From a virus: a stretch of 20,574 bases of DNA. A program made the translations under genes and the position numbers. The DNA is taken from IMG/VR virus record IMGVR_UViG_3300044302_003221, positions 1 to 20,574 of that record; one strand, written 5' to 3'. Below the pieces are notes generated by a model. It was not told where the DNA came from and searched no databases. It worked only from the letters and a program-made list of their open reading frames with translations. Shown here piece by piece: positions 1 through 6,448 of this stretch. Each line of letters starts with the position of its first letter. The stretch's first letter is position 1.

Positions 1-303
1 GCAACAAAAAAACGAAAAGAAAAACCTATAAGACGTACCACTAAAGGAAAAGGTGCAAATTATCGCCCTACTAAAAAAGGTGCAGGTATGACTAAAAAAG
101 GAGTTCGTGCTTATCGTAAAAAAAATCCGGGCAGTAAACTTAAAACTGCTGTTACTGGTAAAGTTAAAAAAGGCAGTAAAGCTGCAAAAAGAAGAAAATC
201 TTACTGCGCACGATCTTTAGGACAGTTAAAAAGAAGTTCTAAAAAAACTAGAAACAACCCTAATTCAAGAATTAGACAAGCAAGAAGAAGATGGAAGTGT
301 TGA
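1..303 (+). CDS. DUF6321-like small basic phage protein, 5' end outside window
   Basis: The reading frame is open from base 1, so the gene starts before the window; the ATG at 88 is internal or at best an alternative start. One hundred residues are visible. They are very rich in Lys and Arg. The core reads NPGSKLKTAVTGKVKKGSKA, followed by AAKRRKSYCARS and a C-terminal PNSRIRQARRRWKC. This pattern is that of the DUF6321 family, common in marine phages near the end of the structural or lysis region. Function is unknown; a nucleic-acid or virion-associated role is inference from charge and location. It is followed after one base by the next small basic gene. Confidence 0.75.
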   Translation, partial: ATKKRKEKPIRRTTKGKGANYRPTKKGAGMTKKGVRAYRKKNPGSKLKTAVTGKVKKGSKAAKRRKSYCARSLGQLKRSSKKTRNNPNSRIRQARRRWKC

Positions 304-304
304 T

Positions 305-508
305 ATGCCAAGAAAAAAAACAACTAAAAAAAGAAAAACTAAATCTACTGTAAATAAAGCCGGTAATTATACTAAACCAACGATGAGAAAAAGAATATTT
401 AATAGAATAAAAGCTGGTAGTAAAGGTGGTAAAGCCGGTCAATGGTCTGCTAGAAAAGCACAAATGCTTGCAAAAGCTTATAAAAAAGCCGGTGGAGGAT
501 ATAAGTAA
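305..508 (+). CDS. small basic phage protein with GQWSARKAQ motif, unknown function
   Basis: A 67-residue, Lys/Arg-rich protein. The C-terminal half carries SKGGKAGQWSARKAQM and ends in KKAGGGYK, a pattern I recognise from small proteins of marine phages and cyanophages that sit beside DUF6321 and DUF5872 proteins. It begins one base after the preceding stop, and its stop overlaps the next start by one base (TAATG), so the three genes are probably translated as a coupled set. No catalytic motif or membrane segment is visible. Function unknown. Confidence 0.7.
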   Translation: MPRKKTTKKRKTKSTVNKAGNYTKPTMRKRIFNRIKAGSKGGKAGQWSARKAQMLAKAYKKAGGGYK

Positions 509-831
509 TGGCAAAAGCACAGCCTCAAAAAGATTTAGAAAATTGGGGTAAACAGAAATGGCGAACTTCTGATGGTAAACCAAGTAAAGGTAAAAAAAGA
601 TATTTGCCTGATAAAGCTTGGAAATCATTAAGTGCTTCTGAAAAAGCATCTACCAATAGAGCAAAAGCTAAAGGAAACAAAAAGGGGAAACAACACGTGA
701 AACAACCAAAAAAAATAGCAAAAAAAACAGCAAAATATAGATATGCTAAAGGTGGTCCTGTCAAAACCGGTATTGCTAAAGGCTGTGGTGCGGTAATGAA
801 TGACAGAAGAAAAGTAACTAAATTTTATTAG
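508..831 (+). CDS. DUF5872-like small basic phage protein
   Basis: A 107-residue basic protein. The first half (about residues 10-75) has WGKQKWRTSDGKPSKGKKRY, LPDKAWKSLSASEKA and KQHVKQPKKIAKKTAKYR, the arrangement of DUF5872 proteins. The C-terminus (about 80-107) reads GIAKGCGAVMNDRRKVTKF, a tail found on many small marine phage proteins. It is the third of three consecutive highly basic genes and starts inside the previous stop (TAATG). The DUF5872 part and the GCGAVM tail may be two modules. Biochemical role unknown. Confidence 0.7.
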   Translation: MAKAQPQKDLENWGKQKWRTSDGKPSKGKKRYLPDKAWKSLSASEKASTNRAKAKGNKKGKQHVKQPKKIAKKTAKYRYAKGGPVKTGIAKGCGAVMNDRRKVTKFY

Positions 832-840
832 GAAGAAACT

Positions 841-1206
841 ATGAACTGGTTTGAAAGTAAAACAACACAAATTATTGCTCTTGCTGGTATTGTTAGCACA
901 CTAGCTGGTTTTGGTTATACAGGTGCAACGTATGTTAATCGTATAGAAAATCTTGAATCTAAAATGACTCGTTATATTAACGAAATAGATGCTTTGGCAG
1001 ATCAAGTTACAGGACTGGATAAGAATGTTGTTGCAGTCGGTGAGCAAATTAAATCTTTAAATATTGAAACCCAAGATTTAAGCCCAATTAAAAACGATAT
1101 TGTTGCCATACAAACAAGCATTGCAGGGATTAACTCAAGCATTGATTCTATGTATGATGATGTTCAAAGCTTAAAAAACAAAAACGATAATCCACTAGCA
1201 AACTAA
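841..1206 (+). CDS. membrane-anchored coiled-coil protein, possible holin-region protein
   Basis: A 121-residue protein with one hydrophobic segment at about residues 11-32 (IIALAGIVSTLAGFGYTGAT), followed by a long, heptad-like acidic helix (about 37-115). The start at 841 follows AGGAAGAAACT, a fair ribosome binding site. One N-terminal membrane segment plus coiled coil, placed directly before the spanin genes, suggests a role in lysis (holin or holin regulator), but no holin family is recognised. It could equally be a minor virion protein. The stop is three bases upstream of a GTTTAAAC octamer. Confidence 0.6.
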   Translation: MNWFESKTTQIIALAGIVSTLAGFGYTGATYVNRIENLESKMTRYINEIDALADQVTGLDKNVVAVGEQIKSLNIETQDLSPIKNDIVAIQTSIAGINSSIDSMYDDVQSLKNKNDNPLAN

Positions 1207-1230
1207 CTGTTTAAACATTTAGAATTTTTA

Positions 1231-1250
1231 CGCAGCAAAAACCTGCTGCG
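1231..1250 (+). terminator. GC-rich hairpin after the late genes
   Basis: Seven-base perfect arms CGCAGCA and TGCTGCG (1231-1237 and 1244-1250) around a 6-base loop, 25 bases after the stop at 1206. A T-rich run occurs only about 20 bases further on, so this is not a textbook intrinsic terminator. Termination or 3'-end protection of the plus-strand transcript is inference. Confidence 0.4.
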
Positions 1251-1316
1251 CCCGCCAATCATCCAGAAATATTTTTTTATTATTGATTAAACCTTATAAC
1301 TAATGGTTATTACTTG

Positions 1317-1454
1317 ATGTTTAAACATCTATGTGATATTTTTCAAAATATGAAAAAGCAGACTGAAAAAGAACAAATTGAATATTATAAGTCTGCGTAC
1401 AGAATTGTACTTATCGGTTTAGTTGCACAAACAATCATCCTAGTTGTTTTGTAA
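1317..1454 (+). CDS. 45-residue single-span membrane peptide
   Basis: This is a short open frame of 45 codons ending at TAA 1452-1454. The protein starts MFKHLCDIFQNMKKQTEKEQ and finishes with a hydrophobic stretch (about residues 29-45: RIVLIGLVAQTIILVVL). This is a charged N-terminal half plus a C-terminal membrane anchor, a plausible design for a small lysis-region protein. Against it: no ribosome binding site is visible before the ATG. The GTTTAAAC octamer at 1319 overlaps the start codon and the next two codons. Function unknown. Confidence 0.45.
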   Translation: MFKHLCDIFQNMKKQTEKEQIEYYKSAYRIVLIGLVAQTIILVVL

Positions 1455-1457
1455 ATA

Positions 1458-1487
1458 GAGAGTAGTCCATCCGGAGAGACTACTCTC
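1458..1487. terminator. hairpin between convergent operons, probable bidirectional terminator
   Basis: Perfect 10-base arms GAGAGTAGTC (1458-1467) and GACTACTCTC (1478-1487) around a 10-base loop. It lies exactly between the plus-strand late genes (ending 1454) and the minus-strand spanin operon (ending 1495). Neither side has a strong U-run, so the terminator role rests mainly on stem strength and placement. Confidence 0.5.
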
Positions 1488-1494
1488 GACCTCT

Positions 1495-1893
1495 CTAATT
1501 ATCTTTTACAGGTTCAGGTTCTTCTTCGTCTATTTCCCTGTAATATCCTACAATGTGAAGTATTTGCTCAAGGTATCTTTTGATTTCACCCATGTTCATA
1601 GAAAGGTTTTCATAGCCTTGACTGGTTAAACCATAATAAGCGACTCTAGGTTCTTCTCCGGCTTCTACAGCATCTAAATATTGTTGCATAACGTCAGGAT
1701 TAAGTATTCTCCACTCAACAGGTGAAGTTGTTATTGGTTCAGGCAAAGGTGGATGATATATAGGCGATTTCTTGGCTACTGTGACTACTTCAACAGGTTT
1801 TGTCTGTGGTTGGCTTCTATCGCCAAATAGAGAGTAATTGCTACTGCATCCTGTGTTAATTAACAGTATTATTATTAGTATTCGTGTTTTCAT
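1495..1893 (-). CDS. o-spanin-like lipoprotein (Rz1 analogue)
   Basis: A 132-residue protein with a lipoprotein signal: basic start MKTR, a hydrophobic run IIILLIN, then TGC as the lipobox end, so Cys16 would be lipidated and the protein held in the outer membrane. A Pro-rich linker follows (PIYHPPLPEPITTSP). The C-terminal part has VEWRILNPD and LTSQGYENLSMNMGEIKRYL, a signature of marine phage lysis lipoproteins. The ATG at 1893 is preferred over the TTG at 1896; neither has a good ribosome binding site, consistent with translation coupled to the overlapping i-spanin. It should pair with that i-spanin to fuse the inner and outer membranes at lysis. Confidence 0.75.
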   Translation of the reverse strand: MKTRILIIILLINTGCSSNYSLFGDRSQPQTKPVEVVTVAKKSPIYHPPLPEPITTSPVEWRILNPDVMQQYLDAVEAGEEPRVAYYGLTSQGYENLSMNMGEIKRYLEQILHIVGYYREIDEEEPEPVKDN

Positions 1894-2284
1894 CAAACTG
1901 ATTTGAATTAGTTATGTTTGTTAAGTCATCGCCCACTCTAGCTGTTGCTCTATTTATTTTGCCTTGAAGTGTTAATGGATCGGTTAATGCCATCCCTTCT
2001 AAGTTGAATTTAGCAAATTTGTTTCTTAGTTTTGTGACTTGTGCTTGTGATTCGTTGTATCGAGTGTTTAAACTTTGTATTTGTTCTGCCGTTTTTTTAG
2101 CATCTGCTAGTGTTTTTTTTATTTGTTCGTTTTGTTCTTGGATGGTTCGCTCTAAGATTACTTGATTACTTATTGCTGTTTGCAATTCAATCTTAGCTTT
2201 ATCCAATTTGGTTAGTAAAATAATATTTATGGCGACTGAAATCACCAATACACCGGCTAGACCTAAAGAAAGTTTAAACGACAT
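1856..2284 (-). CDS. i-spanin-like inner membrane protein (Rz analogue)
   Basis: A 142-residue protein with an N-terminal membrane anchor (about residues 4-25: KLSLGLAGVLVISVAINIIL) followed by a long coiled coil (about 28-90), Gln/Glu/Lys rich, and a polar tail ending in an Asn/Thr run. This is the usual inner-membrane spanin design. Its 3' end overlaps the start of the lipoprotein gene by 38 bases in another frame, the classic Rz/Rz1 arrangement. No clear ribosome binding site precedes the ATG. Two GTTTAAAC octamers (2066 and 2272) fall inside the gene. Confidence 0.75.
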   Translation of the reverse strand: MSFKLSLGLAGVLVISVAINIILLTKLDKAKIELQTAISNQVILERTIQEQNEQIKKTLADAKKTAEQIQSLNTRYNESQAQVTKLRNKFAKFNLEGMALTDPLTLQGKINRATARVGDDLTNITNSNQFDENTNTNNNTVN

Positions 2285-2405
2285 CTAGTCAGTATAGACG
2301 ATAAGGCATTTTTTAGGAATAATTTTAATGGGTTTTCCTAGTCCGTTATAGATTATGAACAAACATTACATACGTTTTAGAGGTTCTATAACTTGTTTCC
2401 CAACC

Positions 2406-2666
2406 TTATCTTCTATCTACTATCATTATGCTACCGCTATAACACATCAAACATCCCATGATAATAAACAAAACACAAATAAATGATTGCAAACTTGCCA
2501 TTGATGGTTTGTTTGAAAATAGATTATTAAAGAATCCCAATATGTCTATTGAATAAAGATCATTCTTTAATGGCATTGATGCCAAATCTAAAAGCATCCA
2601 ACCACTTGTAAACACAAACATTCCTAGTAAAAATATAAACACTCCTAACGCTTTCATGCCATTCAT
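2406..2666 (-). CDS. small two-span membrane protein
   Basis: An 86-residue protein with two hydrophobic segments (about residues 5-29 and 62-81) joined by a polar loop. The start is ATG at 2666, preceded by AAGGAACAAGA, and overlaps the stop of the XRE regulator (ATGA). Two membrane spans within 90 residues near the spanins fit a class II holin or antiholin, but the sequence matches no family I recognise, so the lysis role is inference only. Confidence 0.55.
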   Translation of the reverse strand: MNGMKALGVFIFLLGMFVFTSGWMLLDLASMPLKNDLYSIDILGFFNNLFSNKPSMASLQSFICVLFIIMGCLMCYSGSIMIVDRR

Positions 2667-2887
2667 TCTTGTTCCTTTGGCTTTATAGTTAATTCATATC
2701 CATAAACATCAACAATTTTCTCAACAGTAGACATTTTTACGTCATGTCTGCCGTTTTCTAGCTGAGAAAGATATGATTTTGCTATTCCTGTTGCGTTTTC
2801 TACGTCATCTAACGTCATTTTGTGGTACTTTCTCATGTTTTTTAATGAGTCTGCCCACCAAGCGTTGCCGGTTTTCTCTATAATCAA
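2663..2887 (-). CDS. XRE/Cro-type HTH regulator, TTG start
   Basis: A 74-residue protein that is essentially one HTH_XRE domain: LKNMRKYHKMTLDDVENATG, then IAKSYLSQLENGRHDVKMST, and VEKIVDVYGYELTI. The helix-turn-helix is at about residues 25-46. It starts with TTG at 2887 (the next ATG would remove part of the domain). TTGA overlaps the upstream stop, and GGAG lies six bases before it. A weak start codon on a regulator may keep its level low. Probable transcriptional repressor or toxin-antitoxin-like regulator; the operator is unknown. Candidate sites are the dyads at 7332, 11680 and 20140. Confidence 0.8.
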   Translation of the reverse strand: MIIEKTGNAWWADSLKNMRKYHKMTLDDVENATGIAKSYLSQLENGRHDVKMSTVEKIVDVYGYELTIKPKEQE

Positions 2888-3375
2888 GTCATTCTCCTTC
2901 TATCTTCTTGATATTTATCAATCAAAGACCTTAATCTTTCTTGAGCATGTTTATCATCTTTTAATTCTCGTCTGCTTAGAATCCCACAATAATCCCTCAT
3001 TATTACTGCAACGTATTCTTCTTCATCATCGATTTGTATTTCGCCTTTGGGATCAAATGACTCAGCGTTTAAACGCACCCAGCTTTGAAAATCTTGATCC
3101 CTGCAAAGCATTGATGCTCTCCTCATTGCTCTTTCGCCAATAGTGACCTGTTCAGGAACAACAGGATAATCTGTTTCTTCGTCTAATCTAACTATTCCAA
3201 GCATGTACCTAGCACCTATTTCGCTTACAGATAGTTCTTGTTGAAGCAAACTTGCAACATCATCAGGGTGTATTAAGAAAGAAATAACTGTTCCTTCTTT
3301 TGTTTGCCTGTAAGCATGTTTCTTAGCTTCAACACCTTGTAAGGCTTTAGCTAATGTTTCTTTATTTATTTCCAT
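2884..3375 (-). CDS. conserved phage protein of unknown function
   Basis: A 163-residue soluble protein. The N-terminal half contains VISFLIHPDDVASLLQQELS, then GARYMLGIVRLD. The C-terminal half has RASMLCRDQDFQSWV and YCGILSRRELKDD. I have seen this general pattern (a HP-D/E-D element, an Ala-Arg-x-Gly/Met-x-LCRD element, then CGxxSR) in marine phage proteins near replication genes, but no function is known to me. The start ATG has AAAGGAACAAT in front. It overlaps its neighbours on both sides, so it belongs to the same operon as the XRE regulator. Confidence 0.65.
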   Translation of the reverse strand: MEINKETLAKALQGVEAKKHAYRQTKEGTVISFLIHPDDVASLLQQELSVSEIGARYMLGIVRLDEETDYPVVPEQVTIGERAMRRASMLCRDQDFQSWVRLNAESFDPKGEIQIDDEEEYVAVIMRDYCGILSRRELKDDKHAQERLRSLIDKYQEDRRRMT

Positions 3376-3517
3376 ATTGTTCCTTTAAATATTCTTTATA
3401 TTTATTGCAGTATTCTTTTTCGCTCATGGCTTCATCAATCTTTCCTAAACGTAATAATTCGCTTCTATAGTCTAAATATTTACGAGTCTTAAAGTTTTCA
3501 AAATCTTCCGTTTTCAT
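3362..3517 (-). CDS. 51-residue hypothetical protein
   Basis: A short open frame of 51 codons on the minus strand, starting ATG at 3517 and ending TAA at 3362-3364. The protein is charged and helical, beginning MKTEDFENFKTRKYLDYRSE and ending KEYLKEQYGNK. It fills what would otherwise be the only gap in this tightly packed operon, overlaps the next gene by 14 bases and stops three bases from the gene upstream. That fit is the main support; no family is recognised and the ribosome binding site is weak. Confidence 0.55.
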   Translation of the reverse strand: MKTEDFENFKTRKYLDYRSELLRLGKIDEAMSEKEYCNKYKEYLKEQYGNK

Positions 3518-3519
3518 TA

Positions 3520-3780
3520 TTAGTTTGTTTTATTATTTTCCATAAATGGCAGTTTTTCACCGGTAAACGAATATTCTGTGTTTATTTGTATTACTGTTCC
3601 GTTTAAACATACAGGGTTATCTTTGTTGAGTCCGGCAGACTGTATAATGTTCTCAGGAAATCTACCTATATAAATTTCTGTTGGTCTGTTATTAAAAATA
3701 ATGTTTAGCAAAAAAACTATTTGTTCGTTGTTTAATTTGTTTAACAGTTCATGTAAATCTATTGGTTCATTTTCAATCAT
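3520..3780 (-). CDS. hypothetical protein
   Basis: An 86-residue acidic protein with no recognised family. The start is placed at ATG 3780 rather than GTG 3789 because GGGGTG lies at good distance before the ATG. It starts eight bases inside the end of the upstream gene. The middle contains LLNKLNNEQIVFLLNIIFNN, an amphipathic helical stretch, and the C-terminal part looks like a small beta fold. Function unknown. A GTTTAAAC octamer is at 3601. Confidence 0.55.
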   Translation of the reverse strand: MIENEPIDLHELLNKLNNEQIVFLLNIIFNNRPTEIYIGRFPENIIQSAGLNKDNPVCLNGTVIQINTEYSFTGEKLPFMENNKTN

Positions 3781-4072
3781 TACTTGCACCCCACAATTTT
3801 TCGAAGTTATCGTTGAAATTTTTTATAAATGCTGTTTTTAATCTTTCTTGGTCTTTGAATTTTATTCCGTATTCATCTTTTAATTTATTTGAATAACAAG
3901 ATTCGAGTTCTGTCCTGTGTAAGTCAGTCATCAAATAATAAATAATGTTTTTCATTGTAGAAACGTAGGTTTCTCTACACTCTCTTTCAACGATTTCTTT
4001 GCTTAAATCCATGATTTGATCTTGCATGGTATCTATTATTTCATCGATGCTTTTTAATTCTTTCTTCGTCAT
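3773..4072 (-). CDS. hypothetical helical protein
   Basis: A 99-residue charged protein predicted by eye to be mostly helical, with two Cys (about residues 33 and 59) but no CxxC pair. The start ATG at 4072 has GAGG seven bases upstream and shares a base with the upstream stop (TAATG). It overlaps the downstream gene. No family recognised. Confidence 0.55.
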   Translation of the reverse strand: MTKKELKSIDEIIDTMQDQIMDLSKEIVERECRETYVSTMKNIIYYLMTDLHRTELESCYSNKLKDEYGIKFKDQERLKTAFIKNFNDNFEKLWGASND

Positions 4073-4329
4073 TACTTTTCCTCGTACACGTACTTTCTGT
4101 TTAGAAAATCCTGATAATCCTCTATGTGTTTATCTTCCTGTCCTTTTTTTAAAATAGCGTTTTCTGATCTTTCCCAACGATAAGCATCAAATGAATACCT
4201 GTGTAAACGATCTAAGACTTCTCTTTTGCCAAACTTTTTGTTTATAGCGTTGTCTCCAAAAGCTATTTCAAAGACTTCTTCTATAAACTGCTCATCGCTC
4301 ATTATTAACATTTTCTTTTCTATAGCCAT
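4072..4329 (-). CDS. hypothetical protein
   Basis: An 85-residue acidic/charged protein. The only notable feature is an N-terminal part (MLIMSDEQFIEEVFEIAFGD) followed by a basic helix. It overlaps the nuclease-like gene upstream by ten bases and the next gene by one. No ribosome binding site is obvious, so coupled translation is likely. Function unknown. Confidence 0.55.
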   Translation of the reverse strand: MAIEKKMLIMSDEQFIEEVFEIAFGDNAINKKFGKREVLDRLHRYSFDAYRWERSENAILKKGQEDKHIEDYQDFLNRKYVYEEK

Positions 4330-4823
4330 ATACTTAGTTCTAGTTCATTTATGTTTATTAAATCTTTATCCTTAACAAAATAAGCATGTCTGTTTGTTCC
4401 TTGTGGATCAGACCAGTATTCTTTGTTTTTTCCTTCTGCGCCCATCATCCAACCTTTTATATAGAAATTAGGTGCATCCGCATAAACTAATATGTATGGT
4501 CTATCGTCCTTATCATCATCATGCAGAATCAACCTTTTATTTGGATGATCTACTGTTCTTACTTGTAGTTTTCCTGAGTCGTCTGCTTGGAAGTTTCCTA
4601 AAGCACCTGACCACCATATTCCACCCCACTTAGAAACACATGCTTCGCCCATAGCACCGATTATATTTATCGCCCATGCTTGAGAGTCCGTAGGTGCGCC
4701 ATACTTGCTTTTTCTTTTGTCTCTTATGTTTTGCACCATTCGCATTACACCTAACTGACTTGCTAAAAGCATTTCAGATGGTGTTAGTTCTACCTTTTGC
4801 CATTCTTCGAGAATTCTGTCCAT
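4320..4823 (-). CDS. putative PD-(D/E)XK-like nuclease family protein
   Basis: A 167-residue protein of a type common in marine phages. A helical N-terminal region is followed by GAMGEACVSKWGGIWW (Glu60), then ADDSGKLQVRT (Asp82, Gln87, Arg89), a strand DRPYILVYAD, and NFYIKGWMMGAE. A conserved Glu in a first helix followed by D...(Q/E)xR/K in a hairpin and a further strand is the layout of the PD-(D/E)XK nuclease fold. The final motif has Gln and Arg in place of Glu and Lys, so activity is uncertain. It lies next to HNH, SSB-like and ERF genes, which supports a DNA-processing role. The fold call is inference. Confidence 0.5.
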   Translation of the reverse strand: MDRILEEWQKVELTPSEMLLASQLGVMRMVQNIRDKRKSKYGAPTDSQAWAINIIGAMGEACVSKWGGIWWSGALGNFQADDSGKLQVRTVDHPNKRLILHDDDKDDRPYILVYADAPNFYIKGWMMGAEGKNKEYWSDPQGTNRHAYFVKDKDLININELELSIWL

Positions 4824-5098
4824 GTTCTATCAGCCCATTCAATCGGATCAATGCCTTGCAAAGACCACCAATTACTTTCATTTCCGTGTTTATGTAGTTC
4901 TTCATGGTGTTTTTGACACAAGGGAACAGCAAACTGATCCCCTGTTCTTCTAAAACCCCTTGATCCTTCCATAACGTGTGTCATGTGATGCGCCTGTGAA
5001 GGCATAAAACACACTAGACACCCATGCGATCTGACAAGATTAAGATACCTTTGGCTTCTAACCTTGTCTGACCAATCATTAGAAAGGGATTTCGTCAT
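4790..5098 (-). CDS. HNH-type zinc protein, probable phage recombination nuclease
   Basis: A 102-residue protein with zinc ligands and HNH-like motifs: C27-x2-C30, AHH (37-38), then VPLCQKHHEELH with Cys61, His64/65 and His69, followed by GNESNWWSLQGIDP. This resembles the small HNH proteins (DUF968/Ref-like) found in phage recombination regions, which cut DNA near recombination intermediates. Start ATG 5098 is chosen over GTG 5101; GAGG lies nine bases upstream. It overlaps the SSB-like gene and the next gene, placing it inside the ERF/exonuclease block. Confidence 0.75.
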   Translation of the reverse strand: MTKSLSNDWSDKVRSQRYLNLVRSHGCLVCFMPSQAHHMTHVMEGSRGFRRTGDQFAVPLCQKHHEELHKHGNESNWWSLQGIDPIEWADRTWTEFSKNGKR

Positions 5099-5444
5099 CA
5101 CGAAAGTCCTCTTTAACTTTTTGTTTTTCTTCTAAGACTTCTTTCAGTTTGTTTTCAGACTTAGAGTATCCAACAGATTTAGGTTTTGGTGTTCCTTGAT
5201 AATAAATCTTGCCGGTTTCCCTAGCTTCTTTCTTCCAAGAATTTGCTTCATAGTCCTCTCCGTTTAAACGTAGTGTGACGTTCAAATCAGGTCTATTATC
5301 GCCTTCTTCTTTTCTTGTGTTTTTGTAGATACGGAGTCTGTGTTCTTCTCCGTTTACTTGAAAGAATACAGTCACATCTATTTCGCCACTTGTATTCTCG
5401 CTATTAGGAAAAATCCTAACGCTATCGGGATATTCTTTATCCAT
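5079..5444 (-). CDS. SSB-like single-stranded DNA binding protein
   Basis: A 121-residue protein. The first 75 residues look like a small beta barrel (alternating strands: EIDVTVFFQVNGEEHRLRIY, then LNVTLRLNGEDYEA). A Lys/Ser-rich linker follows, and the protein ends in the acidic tail RDDEIPF, the typical partner-binding end of single-stranded DNA binding proteins. Strong ribosome binding site AAGGAGAAGAAA before ATG. Its place between the HNH gene and ERF supports binding of ssDNA during recombination and replication. The N-terminal fold match is by eye; a DUF2815-type SSB is an alternative label. Confidence 0.65.
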   Translation of the reverse strand: MDKEYPDSVRIFPNSENTSGEIDVTVFFQVNGEEHRLRIYKNTRKEEGDNRPDLNVTLRLNGEDYEANSWKKEARETGKIYYQGTPKPKSVGYSKSENKLKEVLEEKQKVKEDFRDDEIPF

Positions 5445-5700
5445 TTTCTTCTCCTTCTATTTGTGTTTCAGTCCAATCCATTTGTGCATCATCACCATAT
5501 TCTGTGCATACAAAAGTGACTTTTCCTTCGCTACCACCTTCTGTTATTATTTTTGTGGTATCACCATCTTTTGTAATATCTACATGACATATCAATTCAA
5601 TGATGTCACCCTCAATATCTTTTAAAGGAACATCTGTCGTGACTACATAATGCCTAGTATCAAAAGTCGATTCTTCAATTTGATATACGTATTTACCCAT
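5437..5700 (-). CDS. hypothetical beta-rich protein in the recombination block
   Basis: An 87-residue acidic protein that appears beta-rich (YVYQIEESTFDTRHYVVTTD, then GKVTFVCTEYGDDAQMDW). The start is placed at ATG 5700 because GGAGAAGGTG immediately precedes it; the GTG at 5715 has no such site. It starts eight bases inside the end of ERF and overlaps the SSB-like gene, so it is co-expressed with them. No family recognised; it could be an anti-host or accessory protein, but nothing in the sequence decides that. Confidence 0.6.
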   Translation of the reverse strand: MGKYVYQIEESTFDTRHYVVTTDVPLKDIEGDIIELICHVDITKDGDTTKIITEGGSEGKVTFVCTEYGDDAQMDWTETQIEGEENG

Positions 5701-6448
5701 CACCTTCTCCGGCACTATCTTGTTGTAGTTTGTCTCTTAGAAATCCAAATTCTTGCCTTAGTTCTTCATGCAAATCAGGATGTACTTTCTTTAATTGAGC
5801 AATTTTGTCTTGTTTGCTTAACCATAGTTTTTCTATTTCTTTCATAGAATCTTCGATCAATCCTGACTCCTCTACTTCTGCAAGTTTTTTGCCATCCTTA
5901 ATCATTGCATTAACAAACTTCCTTGCTTCTTTTGCAGAAGGTACGTCAGCTACAGGTGTTCCCTTCTTAACCTGTGCTGTTGCGCCCACATGGTCTGTGT
6001 CCGCTAATTGACCATCTTCATCCTCATCTGTTGCTAAACAAAGGATTGCACTCATTCCATATCTACGCATGTATGTGAGCGCACTACCCATAGCCTGTGC
6101 GCCTTCACGCTGTGTACGTAAAGGTAGTTCGCACTCTATCCATTGACCTGACGTATGAAGTAGCCTTGTTTTTAAGGTGCTTCTGCCTTCGTGAAAACTA
6201 GGTAGTTGCACGATTGATAATCCATGATCCGATGTAATAGGCAATATTGTCTCTATCATTGTCGCTAAATCAGCGTAAGCATAAGAATAGCTTTTGCCAT
6301 CATGTGTCTTTACAGTCACCTTTTTTGTTTTTGGCAAAACCGGAAACTTAGCTTGTGCATCTGCTAACGCTTTTGCTATTTCGTTTAGTTCTTTGCTTGT
6401 TCTCATTAGTTGTAGCATTACTTCTCCTGTGTGTTCATTTACTTCCAC
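5693..6448 (-). CDS. erf: ERF-family single-strand annealing protein
   Basis: A 251-residue protein with the ERF domain in its first 150 residues. The signature GSALTYMRRYGMSAIL is at 121-136, preceded by the YAYADLATMIETILP block (56-70) and GLSIVQLPS. ERF proteins anneal complementary single strands and work with an exonuclease in phage recombination and genome circularisation. It starts with GTG at 6448 behind AGGAGAAGAAA and overlaps the exonuclease gene, the usual exonuclease-annealase pairing. The C-terminal 100 residues are a charged, variable tail, as usual for ERF. Confidence 0.9.
   Translation of the reverse strand: MEVNEHTGEVMLQLMRTSKELNEIAKALADAQAKFPVLPKTKKVTVKTHDGKSYSYAYADLATMIETILPITSDHGLSIVQLPSFHEGRSTLKTRLLHTSGQWIECELPLRTQREGAQAMGSALTYMRRYGMSAILCLATDEDEDGQLADTDHVGATAQVKKGTPVADVPSAKEARKFVNAMIKDGKKLAEVEESGLIEDSMKEIEKLWLSKQDKIAQLKKVHPDLHEELRQEFGFLRDKLQQDSAGEGDG

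Noticed and set aside
2285-2405. Small gene between the membrane protein and the i-spanin
   Set aside because: All frames on the minus strand are broken by stops within a few codons of each ATG; nothing was seen there.
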